A DNA stretch of 20,294 nt. It comes from an uncultured Collinsella sp. GTDB lineage: Bacteria; Actinomycetota; Coriobacteriia; Coriobacteriales; Coriobacteriaceae. The stretch's first letter is position 1, and each line of letters begins with the position of its first letter. The translations under genes and the position numbers were made by a program. This document shows positions 13,674-20,294 of this stretch, piece by piece. Below the pieces are notes generated by a model, which was not told the DNA's origin, searched no databases, and saw only the letters and a list, made by a program, of their open reading frames with translations. The stretch covers positions 1 through 20,294 of the forward strand of contig CABUVF010000017.1 in the NCBI GenBank assembly GCA_902494945.1, written 5' to 3'.

Positions 13674-15554
13674 CTAGGCAGCCTGAACAGCGGGCTGGTC
13701 CTCGTCGATAAAGAAGCGCTTGTACCACACCAGGAACACGAGCGGCGTATAGATCTTGCGCTGGAAATCGCCCTTGCCCGCAAAGTGCAGATCGAGCAGG
13801 TGCATGAGCTCGTCGGTATCGAAGAACTCGCTTGCCCACGGCGCGGTGAAGTACTCCTTGACATAGTCGTACCACTTTTGCTCGCGCAGCCAGTAGACAA
13901 TCGGCACCGGGAAGCCCACCTTGGGACGGGTGGCCCACTCATCGGGCAGCGACTTGTTGGCAGCGTGGCGGAGTACCTGTTTGTTGCCGTTCTCGTTGAT
14001 GCGGTAGCGGTCGGGAATATGCTCGGCGAACTCCATGACTTTGCGGTCCAGGAAGGGCACGCGCAGCTCCAGCGAGTGCGCCATGCACATCTTGTCGGCC
14101 TTGAGCAGAATGTCGCCCGGGAGCCACATGTTCATGTCCAGGTACTGCTTCTTGACCAGCTCGGGCTGACCTTTCACGCGCGCATAGATGGGAGCGGCAA
14201 GCTCGAAGGCGCCATCGCCGGTGTTGTACTCGGGCTTGAGCACGCCGTCGACCTCGCGCTCCGGCCATACCAGAGCCTGTCCCAGGAACGACTTCTCGGG
14301 GATCTCGGCACCCTTGACCAGGAAGTTATGTCCCTTGAAGTACGGCATATGCAGCGCCAGGTTACCGAGCGCGCGACGGATGGGCAGCGGCACCATCTTT
14401 TTGTACTTGCGGACTGGGACCGTGTCCTCGTAGTAGGCGTAGCCGCCAAAGAGTTCGTCGGCGCCTTCGCCCGAAAGCACGACGGTGACGTCCTTGCGGG
14501 CCATCTCGGCCAAGAACCACAGCGGCACGGAAGACAGGTTGGACTGCGGCTCGTCCATGTGATACTGGATGTCCTCGAGCGCACCGAAGAACTCGTCGGC
14601 GGTTATCATCTTGCGGACATTCTCGACGCCGAGCTTGTCAGAAAGTTCCTTGGCGTAGTTGGTCTCGTTGAAGTTCTTGTAGTCAAAGCCCACCGAGAAG
14701 GTCTTGTCGGGCATGAGGCAAGCGGCGATGTAGCTGGAGTCGACGCCGCCGGAGAGGAACGACGCGACCTTGACGTCGGCGATGCGATGGGCCTCGACGC
14801 TCTCGTGCACGACCTCGTCCAGCTCGTCGACGTACTCCTCGAACGGCTTCTCGACGGCAGAGTAATCGCAATCCCAGTAGCGCTCGATGTTCATCTTGCC
14901 GGTCGGGATGTCTACGGTAAAGTAATGCGCCGGCGGCAGCTTGTAGACCCCCTCGAAGAAGGTCTCCTCGGTTGCCGAATACTGCAGCGTCATGTACGGA
15001 CGCAGGGCCTTTTTGTTGACCGCCTTGTGGAAGTGCGGGTAGTCTAGGAAGCTCTTGATCTCGGAACCAAAGAGCACGCCCGGAGCGCCGTCGCCCGCAT
15101 CGGCCATGGGATAGTAGTAGAGCGGCTTGATGCCAAAGATATCACGGGCGCCAAAAAGCTTGTTCTTCTTCTTGTCCCAGATGACGAAGGCGTACATACC
15201 GCGCAAGCGATCGAGTACTGCCTCGCCCCACTCCTCGTAGCCGTGCAGAAGGCTCTCGGTGTCGGCGCCGCAGTGGAACTTGTAGCCCTTGGCCTCGAGC
15301 TCGGAACGGAGTTCTTGGAAGTTGTAGATCTCGCCGTTGAAGACAATGACGACGCTACCGTCCTCGTTGGCCATAGGTTGGGCGCCAGCCTCGGTCAGGT
15401 CGAGGATCGACAAGCGGCGGAAGCCGAGGGCAACGCGGCCGTCGATAAACTGACCGCCCATGTCGGGACCGCGATGGACGATGCGGTCCATCATCTTGGT
15501 GAGCACCTCGGATTGGTTATCCGTCCCACCGACAAAACCGACAAAACCGCACAT
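13674..15554 (-). CDS. asnB: Asparagine synthase, glutamine-hydrolysing
   Basis: Makes asparagine from aspartate, glutamine and ATP. The protein has 626 residues. The class II glutaminase domain begins MCGFVGFVGG, with nucleophile Cys2 exposed by Met removal, and has IVHRGPD (25-31) and VFNGEIYNF (71-79). The synthetase domain has the PP-loop SGGVDSS (268-274) and SGEGADELFGGY (361-372). The ATG at 15554 has AGAGGGG upstream, and translation must begin here to place Cys2. It is monocistronic, with its own terminator. A related role in amidating cell-wall or other carboxylates is possible in this family, but the sequence supports plain AsnB. Confidence 0.94.
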   Translation of the reverse strand: MCGFVGFVGGTDNQSEVLTKMMDRIVHRGPDMGGQFIDGRVALGFRRLSILDLTEAGAQPMANEDGSVVIVFNGEIYNFQELRSELEAKGYKFHCGADTESLLHGYEEWGEAVLDRLRGMYAFVIWDKKKNKLFGARDIFGIKPLYYYPMADAGDGAPGVLFGSEIKSFLDYPHFHKAVNKKALRPYMTLQYSATEETFFEGVYKLPPAHYFTVDIPTGKMNIERYWDCDYSAVEKPFEEYVDELDEVVHESVEAHRIADVKVASFLSGGVDSSYIAACLMPDKTFSVGFDYKNFNETNYAKELSDKLGVENVRKMITADEFFGALEDIQYHMDEPQSNLSSVPLWFLAEMARKDVTVVLSGEGADELFGGYAYYEDTVPVRKYKKMVPLPIRRALGNLALHMPYFKGHNFLVKGAEIPEKSFLGQALVWPEREVDGVLKPEYNTGDGAFELAAPIYARVKGQPELVKKQYLDMNMWLPGDILLKADKMCMAHSLELRVPFLDRKVMEFAEHIPDRYRINENGNKQVLRHAANKSLPDEWATRPKVGFPVPIVYWLREQKWYDYVKEYFTAPWASEFFDTDELMHLLDLHFAGKGDFQRKIYTPLVFLVWYKRFFIDEDQPAVQAA

Positions 15555-15605
15555 ATACTATCCCCTCTGCTGTTGCTGGGCATCAAATCGAATCAGTAGC
15601 TTTTG

Positions 15606-15611
15606 AGTATA
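15606..15611 (-). promoter_or_regulatory. Possible -10 element for asnB
   Basis: The minus strand reads TATACT in GGGTATACTC, about 52 bases upstream of the asnB ATG. No good -35 is found at 16-18 bases. The 15612-15700 stretch upstream shows nothing else I can name. Confidence 0.35.
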
Positions 15612-15722
15612 CCCGAGGGCGTAAAGAGGGGCGGAATGTTCAGGCAATCTCAACTGAATCAGCTCCGCTGTGACACGCGTCGGTTACCTTTAATGGATAT
15701 GAGGTGAATGAGGCGATTGTTT

Positions 15723-15731
15723 TGCTATACT
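15723..15731 (+). promoter_or_regulatory. tRNA-Val promoter, extended -10
   Basis: TTGCTATACT ends 10 bases before the tRNA 5' end. The TGn directly before TATACT is an extended -10, which offsets a weak -35 (GGTGAA at 17 bases). Confidence 0.5.
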
Positions 15732-15741
15732 CTCTCCGCAC

Positions 15742-15817
15742 GGGCGATTGGCGCAACGGTTAGCGCAGGTGCTTTACACGCACAAGGCTGGGGGTTCGAA
15801 TCCCTCATCGCCCACCA
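15742..15817 (+). tRNA. tRNA-Val (anticodon UAC)
   Basis: A 76-base cloverleaf. The acceptor GGGCGAT pairs with ATCGCCC, the D stem is GCGC/GCGC, and the anticodon loop TTTACAC carries TAC. The T arm is GGGGG-TTCGAAT-CCCTC. Discriminator A and CCA are encoded (15814-15817). The outermost pair of the anticodon stem (27-43) is a G-A mismatch, leaving four clean pairs. Its last 18 bases recur at 15984-16001. Confidence 0.95.
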
Positions 15818-15889
15818 TTGAATTGGAAACGGTCCTCGCAAGGGGACCGTTTTTGTTTGGGCCCAGCGCATGGGATTCGAACCCGACAG
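15800..15889 (+). repeat. Direct repeat copy 1: tRNA-Val 3' end, terminator and TTCGAA box
   Basis: This copy begins in the T loop of tRNA-Val and runs through CCA, the terminator and a GGGATTCGAACCCG box. Copy 2 lies exactly 184 bases downstream (15984-16073), with 82 of 90 bases identical by my hand count and no indels. Confidence 0.9.
15827..15852 (+). terminator. Terminator of tRNA-Val
   Basis: AAACGGTCC (15827-15835) and GGACCGTTT (15844-15852) form a 9-bp stem running into TTTTTG. It starts 10 bases after the tRNA CCA. Confidence 0.9.
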
Positions 15890-15890
15890 G

Positions 15891-15976
15891 GTGCGAAGCT
15901 GAGGAAACGCGAAGCGTTTTCCAGCGCAGCACGCGAGGGCCGCAGGCCCGAAGCGAAAGCGGGCGGCGTCAGCCGC
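15891..15976. repeat. GC-rich array of mini-hairpins between the two direct repeat copies
   Basis: A long imperfect hairpin spans 15891-15932. Its arms are GTGC, GCTG and GGAAACGC, and they pair with GCGTTTTCC, CAGC and GCAC around a GAA turn. Next come GGGCC-GCA-GGCCC (15937-15949), GCGAAAGC (15953-15960) and GCGGC-GTCA-GCCGC (15963-15976). GCGAAGC occurs at 15893-15899 and 15909-15915. The turns are GNA or GNRA. I find no coding sequence here; open frames on either strand look like by-products. Confidence 0.75.
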
Positions 15977-15983
15977 ACGCGAC

Positions 15984-16073
15984 ATCCCTCATCGCCCACC
16001 ACTGATTTGGAAACGGTCCTCGAAAGGGGACCGTTTTTGCTTGGGCCCATTTCATGGGATTCGAACCCGCCAG
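15984..16073 (+). repeat. Direct repeat copy 2: partial tRNA-Val 3' end plus terminator
   Basis: This copy holds only the last 18 bases of tRNA-Val (ATCCCTCATCGCCCACCA at 15984-16001), the terminator and the TTCGAA box. The first 58 bases of the tRNA are missing, so it cannot be a functional tRNA. A displaced tRNA 3' end is the usual footprint of integration by a tyrosine recombinase; no integrase gene is present. Confidence 0.9.
16011..16036 (+). terminator. Second copy of the tRNA-Val terminator
   Basis: AAACGGTCC (16011-16019) and GGACCGTTT (16028-16036) followed by TTTTTG match the first copy except in the loop. It would catch any read-through from the tRNA. Confidence 0.8.
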
Positions 16074-16094
16074 CACGACTGTCACAAAGGCCGT

Positions 16095-16309
16095 GGCCAG
16101 AAAATGGCAAAAATGAGTACTGCCACCTTGCTTACAACATATCAAAAGATAGTATTTGCTTAAGTTACGCAACATATGTCCATTATAAGGACTAACAATT
16201 GGATCAAAATCGTGCATTCATCGCCATTTCGACTTGCCATCTGGTCTTATTAGTCCAAAATTGCTGCGACCAAATCGGTAACAGTACTCATATTTAATGT
16301 TATTTGACC
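16095..16309. mobile_element. AT-rich element bounded by imperfect inverted repeats, MITE-like candidate
   Basis: The left end (16095-16127) and right end (16277-16309) are imperfect inverted repeats of about 33 bases. They share the perfect core ATGAGTACTG (16113-16122, and inverted at 16282-16291) and similar GGCCA/GGTCA outer ends. The 215-bp interior is visibly more AT-rich than the coding regions and has no credible gene. No target-site duplication is evident to me. The rest of the gap, 16310-16426, has one hairpin, GCCTTAG-CAAAT-CTAAGGC (16323-16341), without a T-run; nothing else is recognisable. Confidence 0.4.
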
Positions 16310-16426
16310 AGCAGGTCTCCCCGCCTTAGCAAATCTAAGGCAAAACGGGCTCCAGACCGCTGAATCATGCCACATAGGGCACGTCCGCAGTCCGGAACCC
16401 GGTCAAAGTTAAGTTATTTCGCTGTG

Positions 16427-17710
16427 TTAGGCCAAAACGTCCGACAGGATCTCGATCAGACTGTCCACGTCGGATTCCTCGCAGACGAGCGGCGGCAGGA
16501 AACGCAGCGTATGGGCACCCGTAGCGTTAATCACGGCACCAGCCCCCAATGCACGGGCCACAACGTCGTGTGCATCACCCGCAGTATCGTCCAGATCGCA
16601 GCCGAGCATCAAGCCGCGGCCACGCACCTCGGTCACGTTCGGCAGCTTCGCGAGCTTTGCCCCCATATAGGCGCCTACCTTGGCAGCGTGGTCGGCATAA
16701 TCGCCGCGCACGAGTGCGGAGAGCGTCGCGGCACACGCCGCGATGGCCAAGCAGCTACCGCCAAAGGTCGAGCCGTGGTCGCCCGGCTTAAACACGTCGG
16801 CAATCTCCTTCTTTGCCACGACGGCACCCATGGGCACGCCATCAGCAATGCCCTTGGCAAGGCTCATGATGTCGGGTTCCACGCCATAGGTTTGGAATGC
16901 AAACGGCTTGCCGGAGCGGAAGATGCCGCACTGGACCTCGTCGGCGATAAGCACGGCGCCCACTTCGTGTGCCAGGTCGCGCGCTGCCGCCATAAACTCC
17001 TCGGTCATGGGGTGCACACCGCTCTCGCCCTGGATCGGCTCGAGCATCACGGCACAAATTTCGCTCCCCAGCTGCTTAAAGATCGCACGCAGTTCATCGA
17101 TATCGTTGGGCGTGCAGGCCACAAAGCCACCCGGCAGCGGGCGGAAACTATCCTGCAGCCAATCCTGCATGGTGGCGGCAATGGTCTCGAGCGTACGGCC
17201 GTGGAAGCCGCCGCGCATGCACACGATAGTGTTGCCGCCGTTACCGGCACGCTTGGCGTACAGGCGCGCGAGCTTCATCGAGCCCTCGTTGGCCTCGGCG
17301 CCGGAGTTGGCAAAGAAGGTCTCCCAAACCTGCTCATCCGCAGCCGGGGCACCAAGAGCAGCTGCCGTGGTCTCATCGCCGGCGGCAATGGCATCGGCAA
17401 GCACGCGTGCACCATCTAAGTCGTCGTTGGCAAGCTTGGACAGCAGCGCCGCGACCTGTCCACGCTGCTCGATGTAGAAGTAATTGGAGACATGCATGAG
17501 CTTTTTGGTCTGTGCCTCGAGCGCCGAGAGCACAGCCGGGTCGCCATGACCTAGGCTGCACACGCCGATGCCGGCAAGAAAGTCGAGGTACTCACGACCA
17601 TCGTCGCCGGTGAGCTTCATGCCGTGACCCTCGACAAACTCGACCGGAGAGCGGCCAAAGGTATGCATAACGTAATGGGATTCAAGCGATTGCTGAGCTG
17701 CAAGTGACAT
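16427..17710 (-). CDS. argD: Acetylornithine aminotransferase
   Basis: PLP enzyme that makes N-acetylornithine from N-acetylglutamate semialdehyde in arginine synthesis. The protein has 427 residues, about 30 more than many ArgD. The extra length is an Ala/Asp-rich insert at ~96-126 just before FFANSGAEANEGSMKLAR (132-149). The PLP site has ADEVQCG (256-262) and the Schiff-base Lys in SLAKGIADG (K286), with GSTFGGSCLA (313-322) following. The ATG at 17710 has AAAGG six bases upstream. It is the last visible arg gene, 69 bases after argB. No clear terminator follows before the repeat-rich gap. Confidence 0.93.
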   Translation of the reverse strand: MSLAAQQSLESHYVMHTFGRSPVEFVEGHGMKLTGDDGREYLDFLAGIGVCSLGHGDPAVLSALEAQTKKLMHVSNYFYIEQRGQVAALLSKLANDDLDGARVLADAIAAGDETTAAALGAPAADEQVWETFFANSGAEANEGSMKLARLYAKRAGNGGNTIVCMRGGFHGRTLETIAATMQDWLQDSFRPLPGGFVACTPNDIDELRAIFKQLGSEICAVMLEPIQGESGVHPMTEEFMAAARDLAHEVGAVLIADEVQCGIFRSGKPFAFQTYGVEPDIMSLAKGIADGVPMGAVVAKKEIADVFKPGDHGSTFGGSCLAIAACAATLSALVRGDYADHAAKVGAYMGAKLAKLPNVTEVRGRGLMLGCDLDDTAGDAHDVVARALGAGAVINATGAHTLRFLPPLVCEESDVDSLIEILSDVLA

Positions 17711-17779
17711 GGGATGCCTTTCGTTGAGCGCCGGACGGCGCAGGCCTATGGGTGCAGAAATGGGGCGGCTGCGGGTCAG

Positions 17780-18760
17780 TTAGACCGTCTGAAGCTTCTC
17801 GACCTCGTCGAGGTTCTCGGTCAGACGCGCAGCAAACGTCGAAAGCGGATGCGGATGCGTATCGAACTCGTAAGCCGTCTCGGTGGAATGGATCACGGTG
17901 CCGACGCCGGCATCGGTCAGCAGCTCCAGCAGCAGCGAATGCGGCGTGGTGCCGTTGATGATGTGAGCGCGAAATACGCCGCCGGCAAGCGCATCGACGG
18001 CCGCGCGCAGCTTGGGAATCATGCCCTTATCGACCTCGCCGCCGTAGAGCATTTCGTTAACCTCGTCGAGTGTTAGGTTGGAGATGAGTGAGTCTTTATC
18101 GCTAAAGTCCTTGTACAGGCCGTCGACGTCGGTCAAAAAGATCGCCTTGTGCGCGTGGAGCGCTGCCGCAACGGCACCGGCGGCGGTATCGGCGTTGATG
18201 TTGAAGAAACCGCCGTCCTCCCCCGCCGCGACGGTAGCGATAACGGGGATGTACTCGCTATCGAGTAAGCGCTCGATATAGTCGGTGTTAACGTGCGTCA
18301 CTTTGCCCACGCGACCGAGCTCGGGGTCGAGCGGCTCGGCGATGAGCGTGCCAGCATCGCTGCCCGACACGCCCACGGCCAGGTTGCCGTGGTGGTTGAT
18401 GGCGGCAACCAGCTCCTGGTTAACCTTGCCGCCCAGCACCTCGCGCACGATATCCATAGTCGCCGGCGTGGTCACGCGCTGGCCGTTCTTAAACTCGACG
18501 GGGATGTCGTAGTGGCTCAGCGCCTCGTTGATGGCCTTGCCGCCACCGTGCACGATAACAGGGCGCATGCCGATGATCTTAAGGAGGACGATGTCGCTCA
18601 TCACGTCGCGGCGCAGCTGCTCATCAACCATGGCGGCTCCGCCATATTTGATAACAACCGTCTTACCGGTCAGGTTCTTAATCCACGGCAGCGCTTCGAA
18701 CAGCAGCTGCGCGGTTGCTTCGTTGGATTCGTTCGAACGACAATCGCGTGCGAATTTCAT
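17780..18760 (-). CDS. argB: Acetylglutamate kinase
   Basis: Phosphorylates N-acetylglutamate, the second step of arginine synthesis. The protein has 326 residues. It shows VVIKYGGAAM (35-44), VHGGGKAINEAL (70-81), FNINADTAAGAVAAAL (186-201) and VDKGMIPKL (243-251). The N-terminal helix before the kinase core (LFEALPWIKNLTGKT) is typical of arginine-inhibited hexameric enzymes. A tail of about 35 residues after GTVIHST is longer than usual. The frame opens 20 codons earlier, but the ATG at 18760 has GAGG seven bases upstream and gives the natural start. It lies 81 bases after argJ. Confidence 0.95.
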   Translation of the reverse strand: MKFARDCRSNESNEATAQLLFEALPWIKNLTGKTVVIKYGGAAMVDEQLRRDVMSDIVLLKIIGMRPVIVHGGGKAINEALSHYDIPVEFKNGQRVTTPATMDIVREVLGGKVNQELVAAINHHGNLAVGVSGSDAGTLIAEPLDPELGRVGKVTHVNTDYIERLLDSEYIPVIATVAAGEDGGFFNINADTAAGAVAAALHAHKAIFLTDVDGLYKDFSDKDSLISNLTLDEVNEMLYGGEVDKGMIPKLRAAVDALAGGVFRAHIINGTTPHSLLLELLTDAGVGTVIHSTETAYEFDTHPHPLSTFAARLTENLDEVEKLQTV

Positions 18761-18841
18761 AATCTGCCTCGTCTTTCGTATCGTTATCGCGCCGTGCTCC
18801 GCTGTCCGCAATCGCGGCAAGATGCGCAGCGTGCCTGGAAT

Positions 18842-20110
18842 CTAGGAACGGTAGTCGCCGTTAATGGAGATGTACTCGTGCGTGAGGTCGCAAGTCCACA
18901 CGGTGGTCGCCGCGTCGCCCGCGCCCAGGTCGGCCGAGATCACGATCTCGGGCGCCTCAAAACGTCGTAGAGCCTCGTCCTCGTCAAAGGGAACAGTCAG
19001 ACCATCGCGACAGACAGGCATGCCCATCATGTCGATGGAAACGTCTTCCTGATTAAACTTCACACCGCACTTGCCAAGCGCCATAGCAACGCGGCCCCAG
19101 TTGCAGTCGTGGCCGGCGATGCAGGTCTTAACGAGCGGCGAGTTGGCAACGGCACGGGCGGCGATATCGGCCTCCTCGTCGTTGGCGGCGCCGGTAACGT
19201 TGACCGTAACAAGCTTGGATGCGCCCTCACCATCGGCGGCGATATTGCGCGCCAGGCTCTCGCACACCTCGTGCACGGCAAATGCCAACTCGTCAAAGGC
19301 ATCGGAGCCCTCGACGATAGGCTCGGCATCTGCGGCAGCGGCGCCGGAGGCAAGCATGATGCAGGTGTCGTTGGTCGAGGTGTCGGAATCGACCGTTACC
19401 TTGTTGAAGGTCTGCTTGACGGTCGAGAGCAGCAGGGCATGAAGTGCCGCAGGCTCGACGGGGGCATCGGTGGTGATAACTGCGATCATGGTGGCCATGT
19501 TGGGCATGATCATGCCCGAGCCCTTGCACATTCCGCCTACCGTATAGACATTGCCCGCATGACCCGCACCCTCACTGACGTAGGATACGGCGTACTCCTT
19601 GGAGTGCGTGTCGGTCGTCATGATGGCGCGAGCGGCATCGGCGCCACCGTGGGCGGAGAGTGCCTCGTAGGCAGCAGGAATGGCGGTCTCAAACGTGTCG
19701 ATCGGCAGAATCTGGCCAATCACACCCGTGGAGGCAACCAGAATCTGCTGGGGCTCGCAGCCGATGACCTGCGATGCGATGCTGCACGTCTCGCGCGCGC
19801 ATGCAAGGCCGGTCTCACCCGTGGCGGCGTTAGCATTGCCAGAGTTGACCGAAACGCCGGCGATGATACCGTAGCCCTTGTCGGCACCGCCCAGGTTGGC
19901 ACGGCTCACCTGCACGGGCGCCGCGCAAAAGCGATTGGCGGTAAACACGCCGGCACCGGGACAGGGTTTATCGGGCACGACGAGCGCGTAATCCAGGCGC
20001 TCGGGATTCTTGCGGAACCCAGCGTGGATGCCTGCGGCTTTAAAACCAGCCGCAGCCGTAACGCCACCCTCGACGGCGCGAATCTTGATATCAAACAGCT
20101 CGGTATCCAT
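18842..20110 (-). CDS. argJ: Glutamate N-acetyltransferase ArgJ
   Basis: Transfers the acetyl group from N-acetylornithine to glutamate, recycling it in arginine synthesis; some members also use acetyl-CoA. The protein has 422 residues. It has NSGNANAATG (89-98), the oxyanion-hole VASTGVIGQ (125-133) and KGSGMIMPNMATMIA (196-210). The precursor is expected to cut itself before T207 (in ATM) to give two subunits, with Thr as nucleophile. The ATG at 20110 has AAGGAG upstream at a long spacing of 11 bases. argC ends 135 bases upstream and argB follows, the argCJBD order. Confidence 0.95.
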   Translation of the reverse strand: MDTELFDIKIRAVEGGVTAAAGFKAAGIHAGFRKNPERLDYALVVPDKPCPGAGVFTANRFCAAPVQVSRANLGGADKGYGIIAGVSVNSGNANAATGETGLACARETCSIASQVIGCEPQQILVASTGVIGQILPIDTFETAIPAAYEALSAHGGADAARAIMTTDTHSKEYAVSYVSEGAGHAGNVYTVGGMCKGSGMIMPNMATMIAVITTDAPVEPAALHALLLSTVKQTFNKVTVDSDTSTNDTCIMLASGAAAADAEPIVEGSDAFDELAFAVHEVCESLARNIAADGEGASKLVTVNVTGAANDEEADIAARAVANSPLVKTCIAGHDCNWGRVAMALGKCGVKFNQEDVSIDMMGMPVCRDGLTVPFDEDEALRRFEAPEIVISADLGAGDAATTVWTCDLTHEYISINGDYRS

Positions 20111-20119
20111 CGTCTTTAT

Positions 20120-20245
20120 GACTCCTTATGTCAAACAAAAAAACGGACATCGGTTGGTGCGCCATGCCAGTCGTGATCATGAGACCAGCTTAAGAGTGGC
20201 GCCCCACTCGATGCCCGACTACCAAATCGCTAACAATCGAATGTG
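20120..20245 (-). promoter_or_regulatory. argC-argJ gap with hairpin, palindrome and T-run
   Basis: GAGTGG-CGCC-CCACTC (20194-20209) is a 6-bp hairpin. TCGTGATCATGA (20171-20182) is a near-perfect palindrome. On the minus strand a T7 run (20138-20132) follows a weak GGCAT/ATGTC pairing. The T-run ends just before the argJ ribosome site. This could be an attenuator or an operator region between argC and argJ; I could not match it to an ArgR box. Confidence 0.3.
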
Positions 20246-20294
20246 CTACACCGGGCACGCCACTGTGGGCAAGCCTCGTCGCTCGTCAAAACCA
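20246..20294 (-). CDS. argC: N-acetyl-gamma-glutamyl-phosphate reductase, last 15 codons only
   Basis: The minus strand from the window edge reads GFDERRGLPTVACPV and then TAG (20248-20246). GFDE..GL resembles the usual ArgC ending, where a MNLM-type segment precedes GFPE or GFDE and then GL. Its place directly before argJ is where argC is expected. The call rests on a short tail and context, not on a domain. Confidence 0.6.
   Translation of the reverse strand, partial: GFDERRGLPTVACPV

Noticed and set aside
15725..15985. Minus-strand frame with MRDSNPQP-like sequence
   Set aside because: This is the antisense translation of tRNA-Val, a familiar false gene.
15800..16073. CRISPR or a second tRNA gene in the 184-bp repeat
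   Set aside because: There are only two copies, no short regular repeat-spacer pattern, and the second copy lacks 58 bases of the tRNA.
15805..16217. Overlapping frames through the direct repeats and the AT-rich insert
   Set aside because: They follow the repeated tRNA-terminator DNA and hairpins; no start site or protein family supports them.

Overview
This GC-rich window reads as a core-genome stretch of a Gram-positive actinobacterium, most likely class Coriobacteriia and probably Collinsella-like. That placement is an inference from gene content: a 654-residue LysRS with a C-terminal tRNA-binding domain, a lone TatA, a fused ThrE exporter, a Veg protein and a MurE lacking the diaminopimelate signature. 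No database search was possible. Every protein gene lies on the minus strand, so genes are transcribed from high to low coordinates. Only tRNA-Val lies on the plus strand.

Layout from the right edge, in transcription order. (1) Arginine biosynthesis argC (last 15 codons only)-argJ-argB-argD, 20294 to 16427. (2) A non-coding interval, 16426 to 15818, between argD and tRNA-Val(UAC). It holds a second copy of the tRNA 3' end plus terminator, a GC-rich array of mini-hairpins and an AT-rich stretch bounded by inverted repeats. (3) asnB, then murE, a HAD phosphatase, murI, rph, rdgB and dtd, 15554 to 8029. These cover asparagine synthesis, peptidoglycan precursors, RNA 3' processing, nucleotide-pool cleaning and D-aminoacyl-tRNA proofreading. 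(4) veg-ispE (translationally coupled), tRNA-Pro(CGG), tatA, greA and lysS, 7845 to 3515. (5) A 429-bp gene-free interval with two palindromic repeat units and two hairpins, then a ThrE-type exporter, a second repeat-rich gap, and the start of clpC, which runs off the left edge.

The genes are ordinary housekeeping genes. The unusual content is in the gaps. A palindrome family (GTTACGCGG...CCGCGTAAC) abuts the stop codons of lysS and dtd, keeps its stem by compensatory change, and can be read as related short peptides. The tRNA-Val region looks like the scar of an element that targeted the tRNA 3' end. The thrE-clpC gap carries three copies of a CGTGGA-type motif, two of them forming a 20-bp inverted repeat. 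No complete new multi-gene system is visible; these repeats are the best candidates for undescribed biology.
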